Position numbers and translations under genes: made by a program
In this document: in pieces, positions 1 through 14,190 of the stretch
Numbering within the stretch: position 1 is the first letter of the stretch
How the letters are laid out: every line of letters begins with the position of its first letter
Notes under the pieces: generated by a model
The model's input: the letters and a program-made list of their open reading frames with translations, nothing else
What the model was told of the DNA's origin: nothing
Databases searched by the model: none
Assembly (NCBI GenBank): GCA_030248225.1
Contig: JASANE010019266.1
Location: 1 to 64,000, forward strand
Source: Trileptium ribeirensis
Lineage: Eukaryota > Nematoda > Enoplea > Enoplida > Thoracostomopsidae
Direction: 5' to 3'
Length of the DNA: 64,000 nucleotides

Positions 1-1290
1 AAGTTGTCAGCAATATAGTGGAGAAATATATTACGAGTTATTGTTGCAGCCGTACTGAACCCAAAATTATTTAATTTTTTTAAAACTATTTAATCAAAGA
101 TTTGTTTCTCTAATGCGTTATATATCATGGAAAAATCCTACTCATATAAACGTCCAGTTATTCAAATCCGTAATAAAAACGTGTAGTGTTTGTTCAAATG
201 ATCCACTAGTGTTGTCGAGATGGCATTTCAAGTTTAAACAAACAAAGATTACGAAATTAACTTAGCAGACTTTAACTGTGGTGGTGAAAAAATTTTAAAT
301 TAATAATAGTTTTTGAAATTTAGTAGAATATTCAAAGTCTGAAGGATGAGTATCATCTTTTGTTCCAGATCAGTCTGTCAATGACGGAACTGCTTTGTCA
401 AATCTTCGTTCGATGATGTTTTCAACAATTTAAATTACTGTAAAATATTTAAATTCATTTATAAAGTCATCATTTAACATAGTATATCGTAAATTGATTT
501 ACATATATTTTACAAATTTACGTATAAAAATAAATAAATAATACTAGTAATCCGAATATAAAATTATTCTTTTACACAGTCTGTAAAGTTGTGCTGGTTT
601 ACTAAATGTTCATTAAAATTAAGTACTGAATTCGTGTCAATTAGCTGTACTCATAAACTGAGTCACTTCATTTTTGAAAGCAAAAATAAAGCATTGGTAC
701 GCCATAAACGTCTATTTATAACCTAACGTAACATTTAGATGATAATATTTGGTATGGGCTTCAAACACCAGAAATGAAAATTTTCATAGAATTTATTTTT
801 TCTTTTCATAACTGTTGTAATATTTATCATAACCATACATGGCCGAGCTCCTAAGTCCCAGGAGAAAATAGCGCTTACGACAGGGTGGGTGAGGTCGCAG
901 CCGGGGAGGATCATGGTGTCAGCGGGAGGGAAGCTCGTCGGTTAGGGGGATAAATTTTTTAATTTATTGGAGATCAAATTTTTTCGCCACTCATTTTACC
1001 AATTTTTCCCAATTTCGCCTAGTTTTTGTACATTTTGCCCAATATCCCGATTCCAAAATTTTAGCATGCGCCTGTGGCGGAAGGTGGCATTTGAAGCTTC
1101 TGAAAGAATAAGACTTCCTTTCCAGGGAGAGGGTCGGCGCAGGCCCGAGGTGGTTGGCTTGAGCTTAATACGTGACGTCGAAGATTTCCATGGATATTTA
1201 TTTTATATAACATGCATCATGACATTAATTGAGCTTAAAACAATTTTGCCAATTTATAAGTGTATAATTTTATAAAGCTAGTACACTTTT
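1..1290. other. Non-coding, no feature recognised
   Basis: AT-rich sequence with no convincing coding frame. A GC-richer patch at about 841-935 and a T/C-rich stretch at 955-1060 stand out in composition only. Confidence 0.6.
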
Positions 1291-1904
1291 AGGTTATTTT
1301 CCAATATCCCCCCGTCCCGCGTTTGCCCAAAAATGGACAGATTCTGGAAATTTTGGTATTTTTGTGATCCTCAAGACCTCCTCTGATCATTTCGACCAAA
1401 AATTGAATTTTTAAAATTTTATAATTTTTCGGGTCTCAAGGGTCCTCCCCCTCGGGACCCCATTAAATATTTTTCTTAAAAATTAGATTTTTACCCACCA
1501 TTGGACGCGGCTTGTTGAGTTCAATCGAATGGTGATATTTTTAACGGGAATAATCCTAAGTTATGGCCAAAACTGTTAAATAGCTGAGCCTCTCAGCTCC
1601 GATAGTTTTTGGCCATAACTTAGGATACGGTTATTGGATCCCGTTAAAAATATCACCATTCGATTAAGCTCATCAAGCCGCGTCGAATTATGGGTAAAAG
1701 TCTAATCTTCAAGAAAAAAAGTTTTGGGGTCCCAAGGGACTTTGACTTTTGGGGTCCTTGGGACCCGAAAAATTCTAAAACTTTAAAAATTCAATTTTTT
1801 GGTCGAAATGATCAGGGGAGGTCTCGAGGATCACAAAAATACCAAAATTTCCAGAATCTGACCATTTTTGGGCGAACGCGGGCTGGGGATAATGGAAAAT
1901 AACC
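1291..1904. mobile_element. Fold-back (long inverted repeat) element
   Basis: Two arms of about 300 bp are reverse complements of each other with mismatches and small gaps, meeting near 1595. The left arm begins AGGTTATTTTCCAATATCCC and the right arm ends GGATAATGGAAAATAACCC. Matching landmarks in order include GCGTTTGCCC / GGGCGAACGC, TTTCGACCAAAAA / TTTTTGGTCGAAA, and AATCGAATGGTGATATTTTT / AAAAATATCACCATTCGATT. Transcribed it would form one long hairpin. No target duplication is clear. Superfamily unknown. Confidence 0.85.
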
Positions 1905-4900
1905 CATTGTTATACTATTAAAACTGTGTTTTTAGGATTCACACACCTGCTTTTAACGATCTGTAACAAATATTAAAATCTATTCATAAAGATTAAATGT
2001 TTAACATTTAATAAGTCATGGGAATATCGTAAGAATGTGATATGTTTTCCAAAAATTCAGAAAAAATTCACAAATATTGGATGAATTTTATTATTACAAG
2101 GAATGTGCATAAATAAATACTTGGACTTATAATTTATATTTATTATATACTGCTCAAACCGAGGTTCCAGCACACCGAGATTCGCTCATGCTGCTGTCGA
2201 CATACGCAGCAGCCGTGCTAACGACTACAGAGTCAGTCCGCTTGAAACGGATCGAACTGGTGTTATTTTTACACCAGGAACTGACGCTTCCATAGTAGTT
2301 ATTGTTACTTCAGGTCATCTTCATACGACATCTGCAAAGCCGGCAGTTTCTGCTCATGATTGTTCTTCACAGAGACTGATTTGCGCCGGATAATTTTAAG
2401 CACTTTGGGCTCGTCGTCCTTCACATAGACTGATTTGCGCTGGTTCATTTCAAGTTCACGAATATAGAAGATCGCCAAGTGTTTACGTAATTAGTTATGC
2501 TATTCTGTCGATAAACATTGTCGAAGTGACTTGCTCTAAATTTTTCCAACAATCTCCTATTTACGAACAATGAGACTAAGACTGTCCACCAAATAAATTT
2601 AAGTATATTCATTTCATACCAAGTACAAGCATGAGAACGAAGGCATGAGTGCACTTTAGGTAGGTACACCAGGGTTCTTTTCTTTAGAGTCTGTTCATAC
2701 TCACAAAACTGATGTCAGAGGTTACGAGTTTACTACGGACTGGATTCAACATCAACACGTAGGCGCTGTTCGCTGTCACTATTTTTCTATGATTTAGAAG
2801 TGCAAGTTGCTGACCAGTTGAAAACGCGACTGTAATCGTATTTTTTATATCATTGTTTAATACACTCACAAACCGCCCACTGTGTTATTCAGTGGGCCAT
2901 TAATGATGAATGTGAACAAAAATGGCGAAATGTTCAACTGTGCACATAAGCAAATTGCGTCAGTAAAATAACAAAATAATACGAACGCCGCCATCGATTA
3001 CATAGCCACCGACGATGCAGTTATTCAACGAAGAATCGAACGAAAGCCAACAGTCGGTTCTACTGATCGCATATAGTAATCAGTAGCAGTCCCAGGATTA
3101 TTTGAACGAATTATTGGATCATACTGCCTTTCAGACGCTCCTTGATAATTCAGAAAACAATGATAATTTACAAAATAATTTGGCAAATCGGGAGCCCCCA
3201 CAAAATGATCACAATCAACTCTCGGGAAATTGATAACGAACAGCAGCAACAGCCATCTACATCGGCTGCAAATTTTCAAAGCAATGACACTATGCGAACT
3301 GAGTTGCAAAATTTGCGAGACAAGCAAAAAGCATGAGACTTAAACAATGGTGCTGTTCAACTGTTGCTCCTCGTGAATTGGTCGCAAACAGTTATTTGCT
3401 TTGTTTCTGTCCGTAACTCAGCGATTTGTCGTTTTCCAGAAAATTATGTATCTCTGCACTATCTGTGGGTCAGTAATATTGTTCGATTCGATATTTTGCT
3501 TTTCAGGCATTATGTTTATATTAAAAAACTGACGAAGAAATGGCTGGATTCATTTACTTAAGTTATTCCCTGTGGATCAGTGTAAGGAGTTAGGCGCTGC
3601 AGAACAACAGAGCAGTGACTTGGTGTGTTTCTCAGCAAGTTCATACATATCTGCTCTTTGTGGATCAACTGTCCGATTGGAGATTTTGTCTTGTCTTTCA
3701 GCTACGTCTGTACTAAAATAATTTGACATAGAAAACATTGTATTCTTTTTTCGACCACTAGTGTCAGTCTGGGTGTACGGCAATATTATATCTTAAATCT
3801 CTCAACCTGAGGAAATATACAATGTAGTTGTTGCAGCTATAAAATTAAATGTAACAGATTAAACTACTACACCAGAGTGTGCCGTGTTGTTTTGTTTTGC
3901 TACGGACATGATAGAGTTCATGCAGAATTGGAAGTGGTCCCCGTTGTGGGTCTATCCTCGTGTTACTAAATGAACTACAAACGCTGTTAGCCAGAGCTGA
4001 GACAAAACTATATATCTCATTGTAGCAATTTATCGAATGTAGTAGCTCATTTACACTAAACTGATCAAGACTACGTTAGATCTTGATTGGGGAAGCAAAC
4101 AACATGAAATTTGCAAGAAAAACATGTTTTCTATACCTACCCGATCACACTTTCAGGCGTTTTGAACATAGCTATAGTATGATCATACATATTTTTGAAA
4201 ACGTCTCACTGGATTTTTTGCCACCCTGAGTTTAATAGTGGCTTTTATACACGCAAATGTCTCAACGCCGGCCTCGGCACACCGAACTAAACCTTAGATT
4301 ATTATAGCCCGAAACGAGCAACTGCTATTGTTGGTTACATCGCCGCTCTAAAATTGTTTTAGAACCAAGGCGGACACGGACAATTTGCCCGCGATACTTC
4401 TAACTCTGAGTTCATGAATATGAAACGTCGCACAGTTTCAACGGTTTAACGCATTTTCTATCACTGAGCTAATGCAAAACGCCAAGAAAATGTGAAATGA
4501 AATCCTTAACGCAGCTAGACTATTAGAAAAAAGTCATCATTTTGAGTCACTCTTGGTTAAATGTTTTAATTCTTTTTACATTGTGGACCAAAATTTTAAA
4601 AACCTATTAGACTGTTTTGTTTACTATTTAATTCCATATCCTTATCCAATATTATAGTTGGTGTCCTAATACTGTATTGTATTTTTTATCACTTTTGTTC
4701 GTATGCATATATTTCTTCGTTAAAGGGCTACCATGGATTTCCAACAGGCTAGATCTCTCAAAAATCAGGTTGATATTTATTAACCACTTCCAGCAATTGT
4801 GTAATGTTCAGAAAATTTTTTGCATGAAATCAGTTTGTTGGTGTATGATTGCGGGTAGCGTCTGTGGTAAACAACTGTTTACGTATCAGTCCGGTTATCT

Positions 4901-6930
4901 CAGCTGAAGCAACTATCGAAGTTTCATGTGACGCTCATTTGGCAAAATAAATTATTGCACCTATTTGTACACATCAAAAGAGATTTGTCAGTACATTTAA
5001 TTGATATGCATCTGTATTCGGTATTAAAAATTCCGCTGCTTCACCAGTCGGTGCAGAAGCAATAACATTAGGTAGAAAATATATTTTTTGAAAGTCACCG
5101 TTGGGATTACCGAAGAAGCAAGAATTACAGTCATTTTATTAAAATTGTACCTCATTCGTAATCATGATAAAATCAGACGATGTCTGGTTCTAATCCAACC
5201 CCGTTTTTCAAACTAAAATAAGATCAATGGTTTAAAACTTCATAACAGCTGAACCATTTAGTTGAGATTTTCGAATCGTACAGATGCTCCGTAAGTTAAT
5301 ACTTATAATAGCACTTTTAAATCTGACCAGAAAACAAAACTGCCATTTTAATCGGAGACGAAAACAAGTGATGATATCGCCAAGCATGCTTTATCACTGG
5401 TTCAACTAATATTGTTGACATGTTCACAATGATTAGCTATGGTACTTGCCACAAAGAACTCGCTCTCTGTGGGAACTCACTCACAACTGAGCGTTCTTTC
5501 TCGAAAGCAATTACTTCTTAAATATACCTAATTGTATAGTTTCAATGCTTTCAAAATCTTGACCTAGTCATTCGCCCGCTGGACTACCATTTCTGGTGAG
5601 TACTGTAAATGTAGTAGTGTACTTTTATATACATATTGGTAATGTATTCTTTTTTAAGTATTACACTATGGCATATATTGTTGGTATTGCGCAAATTTAA
5701 AAAACGATTAGATATTTATTGTGCTACCTAAAATTCAAACTGTGTGAAATTTCTCTGAATTCAAACTGCGTGAAATTAAAAATATGGTATACATTGCTGG
5801 CATTGCTGAAATTTTAAAACGATTAGATAATAGTTCTTCCTCCATGGCAGAATAAGTTGCAAAATCTACCTTTTTGAAATTCTAAAACTTTGGGTACCAA
5901 GGAGACTTCTGCGCAAACGTTAAGGTAACGACTAACTTCAGCTACGATGAAACTTAATATATAATTATGTGACCTTTTCGGTTATATACCCACAGGCCAA
6001 TTGGCAATTTTGAAGAATCATTGATATTTTTGGAACCATTCAACTCAGCTAGCTAAGGCGGCTCAGAAAATATTCACTTCGGCTGGTTTTATAACAAATG
6101 TTTTTGAGTTCCCAATGACCATCAACACCCAAAATTTTCGAAAAGCTTCTTACGCACAAGCAGCTTATCCTAAATCGTAAACAAAAAATTAACCAGACTG
6201 GTTCAGCTAAATTTTTTCTACTATTCAGCTTGTCACTGGGGTTCGAACGGTATAAAAAATTTGGTTACCTATAGTGTGGGGGCATTAAGAACCCGTGTCA
6301 CAAAGCCGGCTCTGAACCGCCTCATAAAGCTAAGAACAGTGGTACCAAAACTATCGCTGTACTAAAACAATTGACTTCTGAGCTGAACGGGCTAACTGAA
6401 CACATGCGAAAAGGTATAAAGATTATACGCACCAATCAGTTAACACACCAATGATTTACTTGCAAATAGGCACAACAAATAACATCGTTTGTTTACTGAG
6501 CTGGAACATTCCAATACTTAAATTATTTGACGTATCTTTCTACTCAAAAGAACTCACAACAAACTATATATTGTTGAATTTCGAAGTGAGGCCGGATTTT
6601 ATAAACGTTAGAAAAAAGAATAGCTTAGTTTGGGGAGGGGGCATTGTTGGCGGCAGTTTGGACCTACAATGCAATTTACATAAATACCTCAGCTTCAGTA
6701 TACCGAGAACCTTGTGGCATGCATTACTATCCCGCCCGTACGGTACAGTGTATACTGGCTGACATCTGCATACCTAATAAACATGCCGAGTGGAACCGGA
6801 ACAAGCGTAGCTATAGAAACTCTGAAGTCAGCATTAATGCTGAAGTCCCAAAATGAACTTGCTCAATCCTGACGATAACTGATTATTATGACTCACATGT
6901 GTGTAAGGTCAGTCTTAAGCTATAGCTGTC
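1905..6930. other. Non-coding stretch, no gene recognised
   Basis: Only short, poorly coding open frames on either strand. A pair of similar short segments (tcacatagactgatttgcgc near 2365 and 2420) suggests a small local duplication. No RNA gene or element ends were recognised. Confidence 0.5.
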
Positions 6931-6934
6931 TGCT

Positions 6935-7195
6935 AACAAAACTCGTTTAAAATTCAAGTCAGGCAAATTTTTGTTCTTAAATTTTACTTGAATTTTCGCG
7001 AACGCAGACCGGCTAGATTTTAGTCGCGGAGCAATATGTTTTCGAACAGTTTTGCGCCGAAATTCAATTGAACAAAAAAGCGTTCTGTAACAATTTTTGC
7101 TGTTACATTACAAAATACGATGGTTGGTGGCTAATCCTAAGTTGGCTGAGCGCATAATATGTGAAAACTGAAGTGTCACATTCTTCAGCAGAGCC
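6935..7195 (+). repeat. Dispersed repeat, copy 1 of 3
   Basis: Shares an ordered series of words with 38390-38650 and 63740-63935. These include TTCGCGAAC(G/A)CAG, CGAACAGTTT, CAATTG-x-CAAAAA, CGTTCYGTAACRATT and a GGTGG..CCTAAGT..GC(A)TAA end. Non-coding, with no clear terminal structure. Likely an old non-autonomous element. Confidence 0.6.
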
Positions 7196-10100
7196 GACTA
7201 TTCATCGACCCATGGTAGGAGAAACTATGTGTAATCGAATATTAACAATAACCATTTATTAAAAGAATGCAAAATACAATAAATCATAGGTGTCCGTAAA
7301 CTTTGGAATGGTAGATGGTTCTCGGTTAGGCCAGGGTCAGGATCCAAATTTTCAGAAGCTCATAATTTTCCCCTCAAAGTACTACAGTTAACCGTGAGCA
7401 TTTGACGGGGGGGGGGGTAAATACGGCTTATAGCTGATCGAATCTTTGTGAAGTAATACAGACACCCATGCTGTAAATTCAATACCACAAAATGAAATTA
7501 TCGTAAAAAAAATAATGGAAAAGTATTGAAACAGAACGAATGCAAAAGTATGATATGACACATAAAGCACAGCTAGAATTATAGATATTGCAATTATCCC
7601 GCTAAACAAACCATTTACATAGAAAACAAGTGAAAAGCTCGATAAAAGTAACGAGATACACTGAACAACTGTAACTAGCAACTCTATCCATAAAATGTAT
7701 TATTATTCAGTAGTCATATTTACTCTACACCTTATTATACACCAAGAAACCTCGGTCGACAAATTCCATCTACCACGAAAATTGAACTTTCACAATTGAA
7801 GATAGAAGCTAAACAAAACCTCAATTATAGACCTTAACGCCTGGATATATAATAAAGTTTAGCAATGTATTACTTGCCACAAATTCAGAATGAAATAGAA
7901 ATTCATTTGGACATGTCCACGTAGCAAAATTTAGGGTGGACAAAGCTGACTGGGCACCACTAGGAGATGTAAAAACTTATTTCCAATTAATTGGCCCAAT
8001 TAATTGATTAGTCCTGACTTCCCAATTAACTGCAATTAGTTGGGAAATGTGCGTCGACGCAAAACCCAGTGCGGAAAGGAAAATATAGAGCAAAACTATC
8101 GTAAGTTGTGTTGAATGCTTGGATTTTTTAATCCATGATTATCCTCCAGCAGCCCAGCTCAACGCCCGGTAATGCTTCTAAACGCGAAAGTAAAATCGCC
8201 AAAAACACTTATTCCATGATATTTCGGTTGTGTATTTAAAATGAGCACAAGATATTTCAATAAAAAAAGTGAAGCAGACAGAAACACTTTTAATTACGCT
8301 TTTATTAAACAAAGCGGCAATATTAAGGCTATATTTTACAAATTCACTATTACTTGCGAGTATGATCTACCAGCATTGAGCAAAGACACCATTGTTGAAC
8401 GCTTTATGGCTGTTTTATGGTCGTTTTTATGTTTTAAATTGATACAGGGTTTTTGAGTTTTAGACACATACATGCTGGCTGTAAATAGTTACAATTAAGT
8501 GCAATAATTTATTGGTGGTTTTCGCAAGTAAAATTGATTGAATGGTCAACAAATAATTGATTGGTTATCTGACAGTATATTTTTGCAGTGCCTGGGAACA
8601 ACTAGGGGACTGTATTTTTTCTTTAAAGCAGTGTTCTGGATTATACTTCTTTTCTATGAAACAATGGGTTTCGTACAAATGATCACCGTATTTTCTTGAA
8701 TTTAATGCAATAAATGCACAACGGTAGTTGGGAATATACCTATATTAGATGTTTCGCTGTGACCAACCTGATTAAGCTTGATCTTGGTATATTAGCGTAC
8801 ATGCTCAAGGTCCGAGGTCCCAGGGCGATGCAGGGTTATCGGAAGGAGGAGGCCTTCGGCTTTCGAGTAAGCCGGTAAAAGGGGGTTACTGCGCCTGAAG
8901 GGTACTGGCTAGCAGCACCTCCCAGGTTCCGACACCCCAGGGGTAACGCCTATGAGCATATATGAAAAATATATATTCAAAAGATTGCGCCAATATGCAC
9001 GAATCCATCTGCATATTGACATTATGATGTTATTAACTCTGCTGCGTAGGGAGTGGCGGAGATAAATTTGCTGCATTTTAGCATCGATTTCCAAATTTAA
9101 ATATCCAGGTATTTGGGTGATTAGAATGTGGTTATAAAGCTACGAATTTACTATGTACAACAAAAACTGGATTCGAGTGGTATGCATCAAATAGGGCAAA
9201 CACTAGGGGCCCATAAGTTATAGGTAGGCCACGGCTTGGCCACTTAAAATTACATGTACTTGGGGCCTATAAGGGATAGGCATGTGGGATTTTTGAAATT
9301 TTCAAGAACTTAAAATTTTATCCTATTTTTACCAATTTCCCATTTTCCGTAATTTTCCCTATTTTTTGCCAAATTCAGCGTTATTTTCATCTTTTTTGCT
9401 AAAATTTTTATCGCTCCTGGCGATAATCTTTATTACTTTTTCACTTCCTATTTTTACATTTTCAGTTACTATTCTTTATTTTGCCGCAATCACTGATTCA
9501 CTTCTGGTTTAAGTGTATTTATCCATTGCCCACATCTTACGATAGCATGCGGATATGTCCTATATTAGTTTAGTGGCTAGATGGTTGGAATATATTTTGC
9601 TTAGTATTGCCTTTGCTAGACCCAACTGTTGCAAAGTAGCTTTTAATACACCTTTGGACGCACATATGCTACATTATATATACATGAGCGCTAACTTATA
9701 TTATATACGTTATTTAAATATTATCATTAACGGCCTGCCTCAAATTGTCACCTGTAATAATAGAGTCGCTCCAGCTTTAATATTTCAATTTTCATTTCTG
9801 ACATCTATTAGTGTTTTCCACAAGACAGAATACAACAAAATGTTGACCATAGTCAGTAGTACACCTATATGCCTGAACTGAAACGTCTTGAAAATGATGG
9901 TTAAATTAAAATCATTATTTTATATCATTTACTTTGGAAGCGCAGGTCTACAAGCGTAATTAGACTACCAGTTCCTTTGAAATATGCACCATTACACCGG
10001 CACCACTAAGTACGACCAAACACCGCGGAGGATGAAATAATGCCATATCCCCAGCTTACATACCCTTTGTGCCTGCTGTTTAGAATGTGCCTTATAAAAC

Positions 10101-11550
10101 CTAGTATTCCTCAAACTTAGAGAACTGCGATAGCCATATTTATGTTTTCCAAAATGATAACGATTATTCGGCTTCTACCGGCTTTAGGCAATTTACTTGC
10201 TTTTCCCATGTTTGGTGCAGGAGACGCTAGACTGAGGGTCCAACCTCCTAAATATGGAGCGTTAAATACTACAATTATGAGTACGGAATGTTAGGCTATA
10301 AGCAGTGACCATCGTGCTATTATGACCCAAAAAACTTCTATTAACAATTTTAGGTTATTTTCCATTAACACTCAGGCTGAGACTAGTCAATTTTGAAGAT
10401 ACAGCGACAATTTTGGTACCACTAGGCGTGCTGGCTCAGAAAGTTCAGCTGGTGATCCATTTCGGTCACTTTTGACAAAAAATATTTTTCGATGTTTTGG
10501 TTCCCAATAGAACCAAAATTTTTTTCGAAAACACGTTTTGTATATTAATGTATAATTTGTATCATTCTAACCTTATTGATGAGCTGTGTCGAATGTCAGA
10601 ACAATGGTGTAAAAATATTCCTGATCGGGTCTGTTAAAATAATCTGATCTTCACAAGCTGCTACGTGTGAAACACCACTTCAAACTTTAAGACATCTAAC
10701 GTGGCAACCACTCTACCTACTGTATATGCCAGAAATGTAGTCTAAAACACGCTCTCCAATGTTTCAAAGCGTCGAGTTCTGTTCAACCAATTAATTTTAT
10801 CGCTTTACGACGATCATGAACATATTCCGCACCCAACAACGTGGTGTTGGGCTCATCAATGTTAGAAATCAGAAACTGTTAGCAACAACGACAACACGAA
10901 GACTCCTTTTGACAGTTAAAATATAATAATAATACTGTAATACACAAGAAGTAAAGCTATCACTGATACCCAATATTTCGTTGACATAGCGGTGACGATT
11001 CAAACTTGCTATACGTAACGTTTGCATTATACAGTCGGCGTGTTCACAAAATTGGTCCAACAATAGAACAGTTTGTTCTATAATTACAGCCACTGCTGTG
11101 TATACAGAAATTTCGATACATACAAAATACGATAAGACCCGGTCGGAATTCGAAGGTTATTCGTGAACGCAAACTAGCAATAGACACTTGCCAGGTCATA
11201 GGCAACGTAATTTACTGCGCAATGGTATCTGAATACTCAAAGAAAGTAGCATGTCTTCATAAAATTAGCACATTAAGGAAAACAGAAACCCAAAGTACAG
11301 GAAATAGCAAATTGTTGCCATAAATTGTTAAAATTACTGAGGTGTGGTATATAAGTCCAATGGTGGGATGCATAAGAGCTATAAGACATTGAGCAAGTAA
11401 CAAAGTACCCTTACTATGCCTAAGTCGTGAGCTTTATAGTAGCAAATAAAAATATTACAACTATTAGCAAAGACTGAAATCAACATAAAATAAGGCAAAG
11501 TTGGTCGAATCAGTGAAATCAAACATATATACAAATTTAAAGCATCGTAT
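7196..11550. other. Non-coding stretch with minor repeats
   Basis: No convincing gene. Contains an 11-base G run at 7408-7418, AATTAATTGG-type AT palindromes at 7978-8045, a GC-richer patch at 8805-8950 (GGTCCGAGGTCCCAGGG), and at 10351 a short AGGTTATTTTCCA match to the end of the 1291-1904 fold-back. No element boundaries could be fixed. Confidence 0.5.
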
Positions 11551-11801
11551 TCCGATAACGGTATTATAACGTCAGGGGATAATTTATTCCCATAACGGTA
11601 TTATAACGTCTGGGGATATTTATTCCCATAACAGTATTATAACGTCTGGGGATAATTTATTCCCATAACGGTATTATAACGTCTGGGGATAATTATTCCC
11701 ATAACAGTATTATAACGTCTGTGGATAATTTATTCCCATAACGGTATTATAACGTCTGGGGATAATTTATTTTCATACCGGTATTATAAAGTATGTGGAT
11801 T
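11551..11801. repeat. Tandem array, 37-bp unit, about 7 copies
   Basis: The unit is about 37 bp and is built around CATAACGGTATTATAACGTC followed by TGGGGATAATTTATTCC. The middle copies are nearly identical (GGTATT/AGTATT and occasional 1-bp losses) and the last copy is degraded. The repeats abut with no unique spacers, so this is a minisatellite, not a CRISPR array. Confidence 0.9.
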
Positions 11802-13409
11802 TCTTTGCATGATAGCGCCTCGACCGCGAATTTCCTGCGACCATGGAAATTGGACTTTAATATTTGAAAACGAAAAATAGGAAAAACAAAAAGCAAAACC
11901 AGAATCCTATGTCTCTACGCCTAGTTCGGTAATATATTTGGCTATAGATTAGCCACCACAAGATAAAATTCAGAAGCGAAAATACATTTGTTTGGGCCGT
12001 CGGCTTCGCACCTTCAGTCAAATAATTAAAACATCGAACTAAGGAACTATATCTTTGCTACAGATTAGTATAATGAGTTATCCGTCTTTTCTATAAAGCA
12101 TGGATTTAATGCAAAATTTGCGTATATCCTCGAGGTTAGTGTACTAAAGGTCCAACGATTGTTGGAAATATAGCGAAGACCATCGCCTGTGCAAGGCCGA
12201 AAGTCAGTGAGTAGATCTCACTGCAATCAAATACGTTACTTAAATCGTTTCTCCATAATCGATACAAGTCTCGGATGGTTTTTCAGAATCCACGACTGCC
12301 AGTGATTTGTAACTCTATACGTTTTACAGTCGAACCCATGGGTGTTTGCTGTAAAATTGCTTCAGTGGACAAGGCAAAAAATTGAATACTCCTATGGCTA
12401 AAAGTAAATCAGTTATTGATACGATCCAACAATTTCAGCAGTCACAGATACGATTCAATGACAATTTAAAGTGCATACCAGCCACGGATGCAATCCAAAG
12501 GCTTCATAGTTTTTCATCAAGCTCGCAAACGTTTAGAATAACAAATAGATCCATTTAAAGCATTTTTAAAAGTTTCACAATCCTCCATAATGAAATGATC
12601 CAAAGTGGTCATTCCAAAAAAGTACACTAGTCAAGGTATAATAGACTAGGTCACACTTTTGAGCAACCTTGGAAACGTATATAGTTGCCAATACATTTAT
12701 TTACAGCATGATGTCGAAATTTCGAAAATCATGAATGATCAAATGGATGAGATTTGGTGAGCATCATTAAAAACGTACAAACGTTTGAACAAATTTAAAT
12801 ATTGTTTTCATTAATCTGTAAAACCTACATAACCCAAAATTCCGTATTTTAAACATTTTACCAAAAACTTCAAAATACAGGTTATATTAAGGGTCTCCGA
12901 GGATTGAGTGGGGAACGTGGTCCCCTTTCATGCGCACCTATGTAAGGGCTACAATGACACTTCCAAACAGAGCATACCTAGTCACAGATAATTTTGAAAC
13001 AAAACACACCGTCAACTTCAGCAACCTCGAAACCCTTTATAATGGTCATCTCGTGGAATAGATTAATTACCCAGATTAATCAAAAACCGCATCTTATGAA
13101 TTTATACGAGTGAAATTTATGAAGGAAAACGTAAAAGTACTATGGCTTTCATTATGCTAAAATGACTGTTCCGTTACCCTTAATGTAATCTCGCGGCATT
13201 TTTGTCCTTCTGGGCACGCTGAATGGGTTCAGGATGGTTAATTTTTTACATCATTGCTTTATTTATCGAATGATGGGCCTGCCTTGTGTTTTCGCTGCCC
13301 ACCAATGCAATAAAAATGCCGTCCACTACGCAACCCTGTGTAAAATTACGTCATATCATAATGTGTATGATATAATATATACTATACTAAGCTATATATT
13401 ATACTAAGC
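11802..13409. other. Non-coding, no feature recognised
   Basis: No coding frame, RNA gene or element ends seen. Sequence is ordinary AT-rich, low repeat content by eye. Confidence 0.5.
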
Positions 13410-13706
13410 TTAAAGTTTGCTATTTAGCACCGCTTGTACTCGCCAGGCAGGTGTTACTAGGCGTATGGCTATTAAGTTCCGTAGTGCCATTTTTCGGTTA
13501 GAAAGTTCTGCCAAAGTACTTCTAAGCACTTCTTCAAATAAATACTTATGAATATCAGTTTTAACCGGGTTCAAAGTACTCCACAATTCTTTGAATGGAG
13601 CAAACAGTAGCAATTTGCAACCATCTTGAGAAGTTTTGTTAAGATAAGCGTAACAAGGACACAACAGTGTTAAGGAAAACATCGAACGAGGAATATTCCT
13701 TACCAT
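13410..13706 (-). CDS. Unrecognised open frame, 98 codons
   Basis: ATG at 13706 and TAA at 13412-13410. The reading is not low-complexity: KLLLFAPFKELWSTLNPVKT, then helical sequence with ELSNRKMALRNLIAIRLV. I do not recognise a family. It lies 25 bp from a hAT-type MITE (13732-14190) and could be a fragment of a mobile-element protein. It could also be chance, or a 3' exon or UTR piece of the Dok-7-like gene, though no phase-compatible acceptor was seen. Confidence 0.25.
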   Translation of the reverse strand: MVRNIPRSMFSLTLLCPCYAYLNKTSQDGCKLLLFAPFKELWSTLNPVKTDIHKYLFEEVLRSTLAELSNRKMALRNLIAIRLVTPAWRVQAVLNSKL

Positions 13707-13731
13707 TTAGAGGGCAATCGGTTGCGTTATT

Positions 13732-14190
13732 CAGGGTTCCCGTGGAATTCAGGGTACCATTTTCCCTGTATCCAGAGCCCAAAATCCCTGGTTCAAACTG
13801 AGATTAAAGCGGGGTTTGCGACTATGACGAACCACTATAAGAGCACTCGGCACGCCAGAAGTACGTACTGAATTTTTGAGCATTATGTAACAAGCCCAAT
13901 TTAAGGCTAATTTTACAGCGAATAAACCGCGATTTCTGATTTTCAGTTAAAGTTATATAATTAATATCAACGTTTTGATGTTCGGAGATGCATGAGCCGA
14001 AGTGTTAAAACCGGTTCCAGAAATAAATGGAACCAGTTAGACTGTGAATTTCTCCTAAAAATGCTAGTTAAATTTAATTTTAGAATTCACAACTTTTTCC
14101 CTGTTGCAAAATGACAAAATTCCCTGTTTTCCCTGCAAAAATATCAGTTTTCACTGTTTCCCCTGTTTTTACTGTTGCGCGGGAACCCTG
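13732..14190. mobile_element. hAT-type MITE with CAGGG termini
   Basis: Begins CAGGGTTCCCGTGG and ends GCGCGGGAACCCTG, a 13-bp terminal inverted repeat with one mismatch. Flanking 8-mers GCGTTATT and GTTATATT agree at 5 of 8 positions, a possible decayed 8-bp duplication. CCCTG recurs several times near the right end as subterminal motifs. No coding capacity. Confidence 0.7.
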
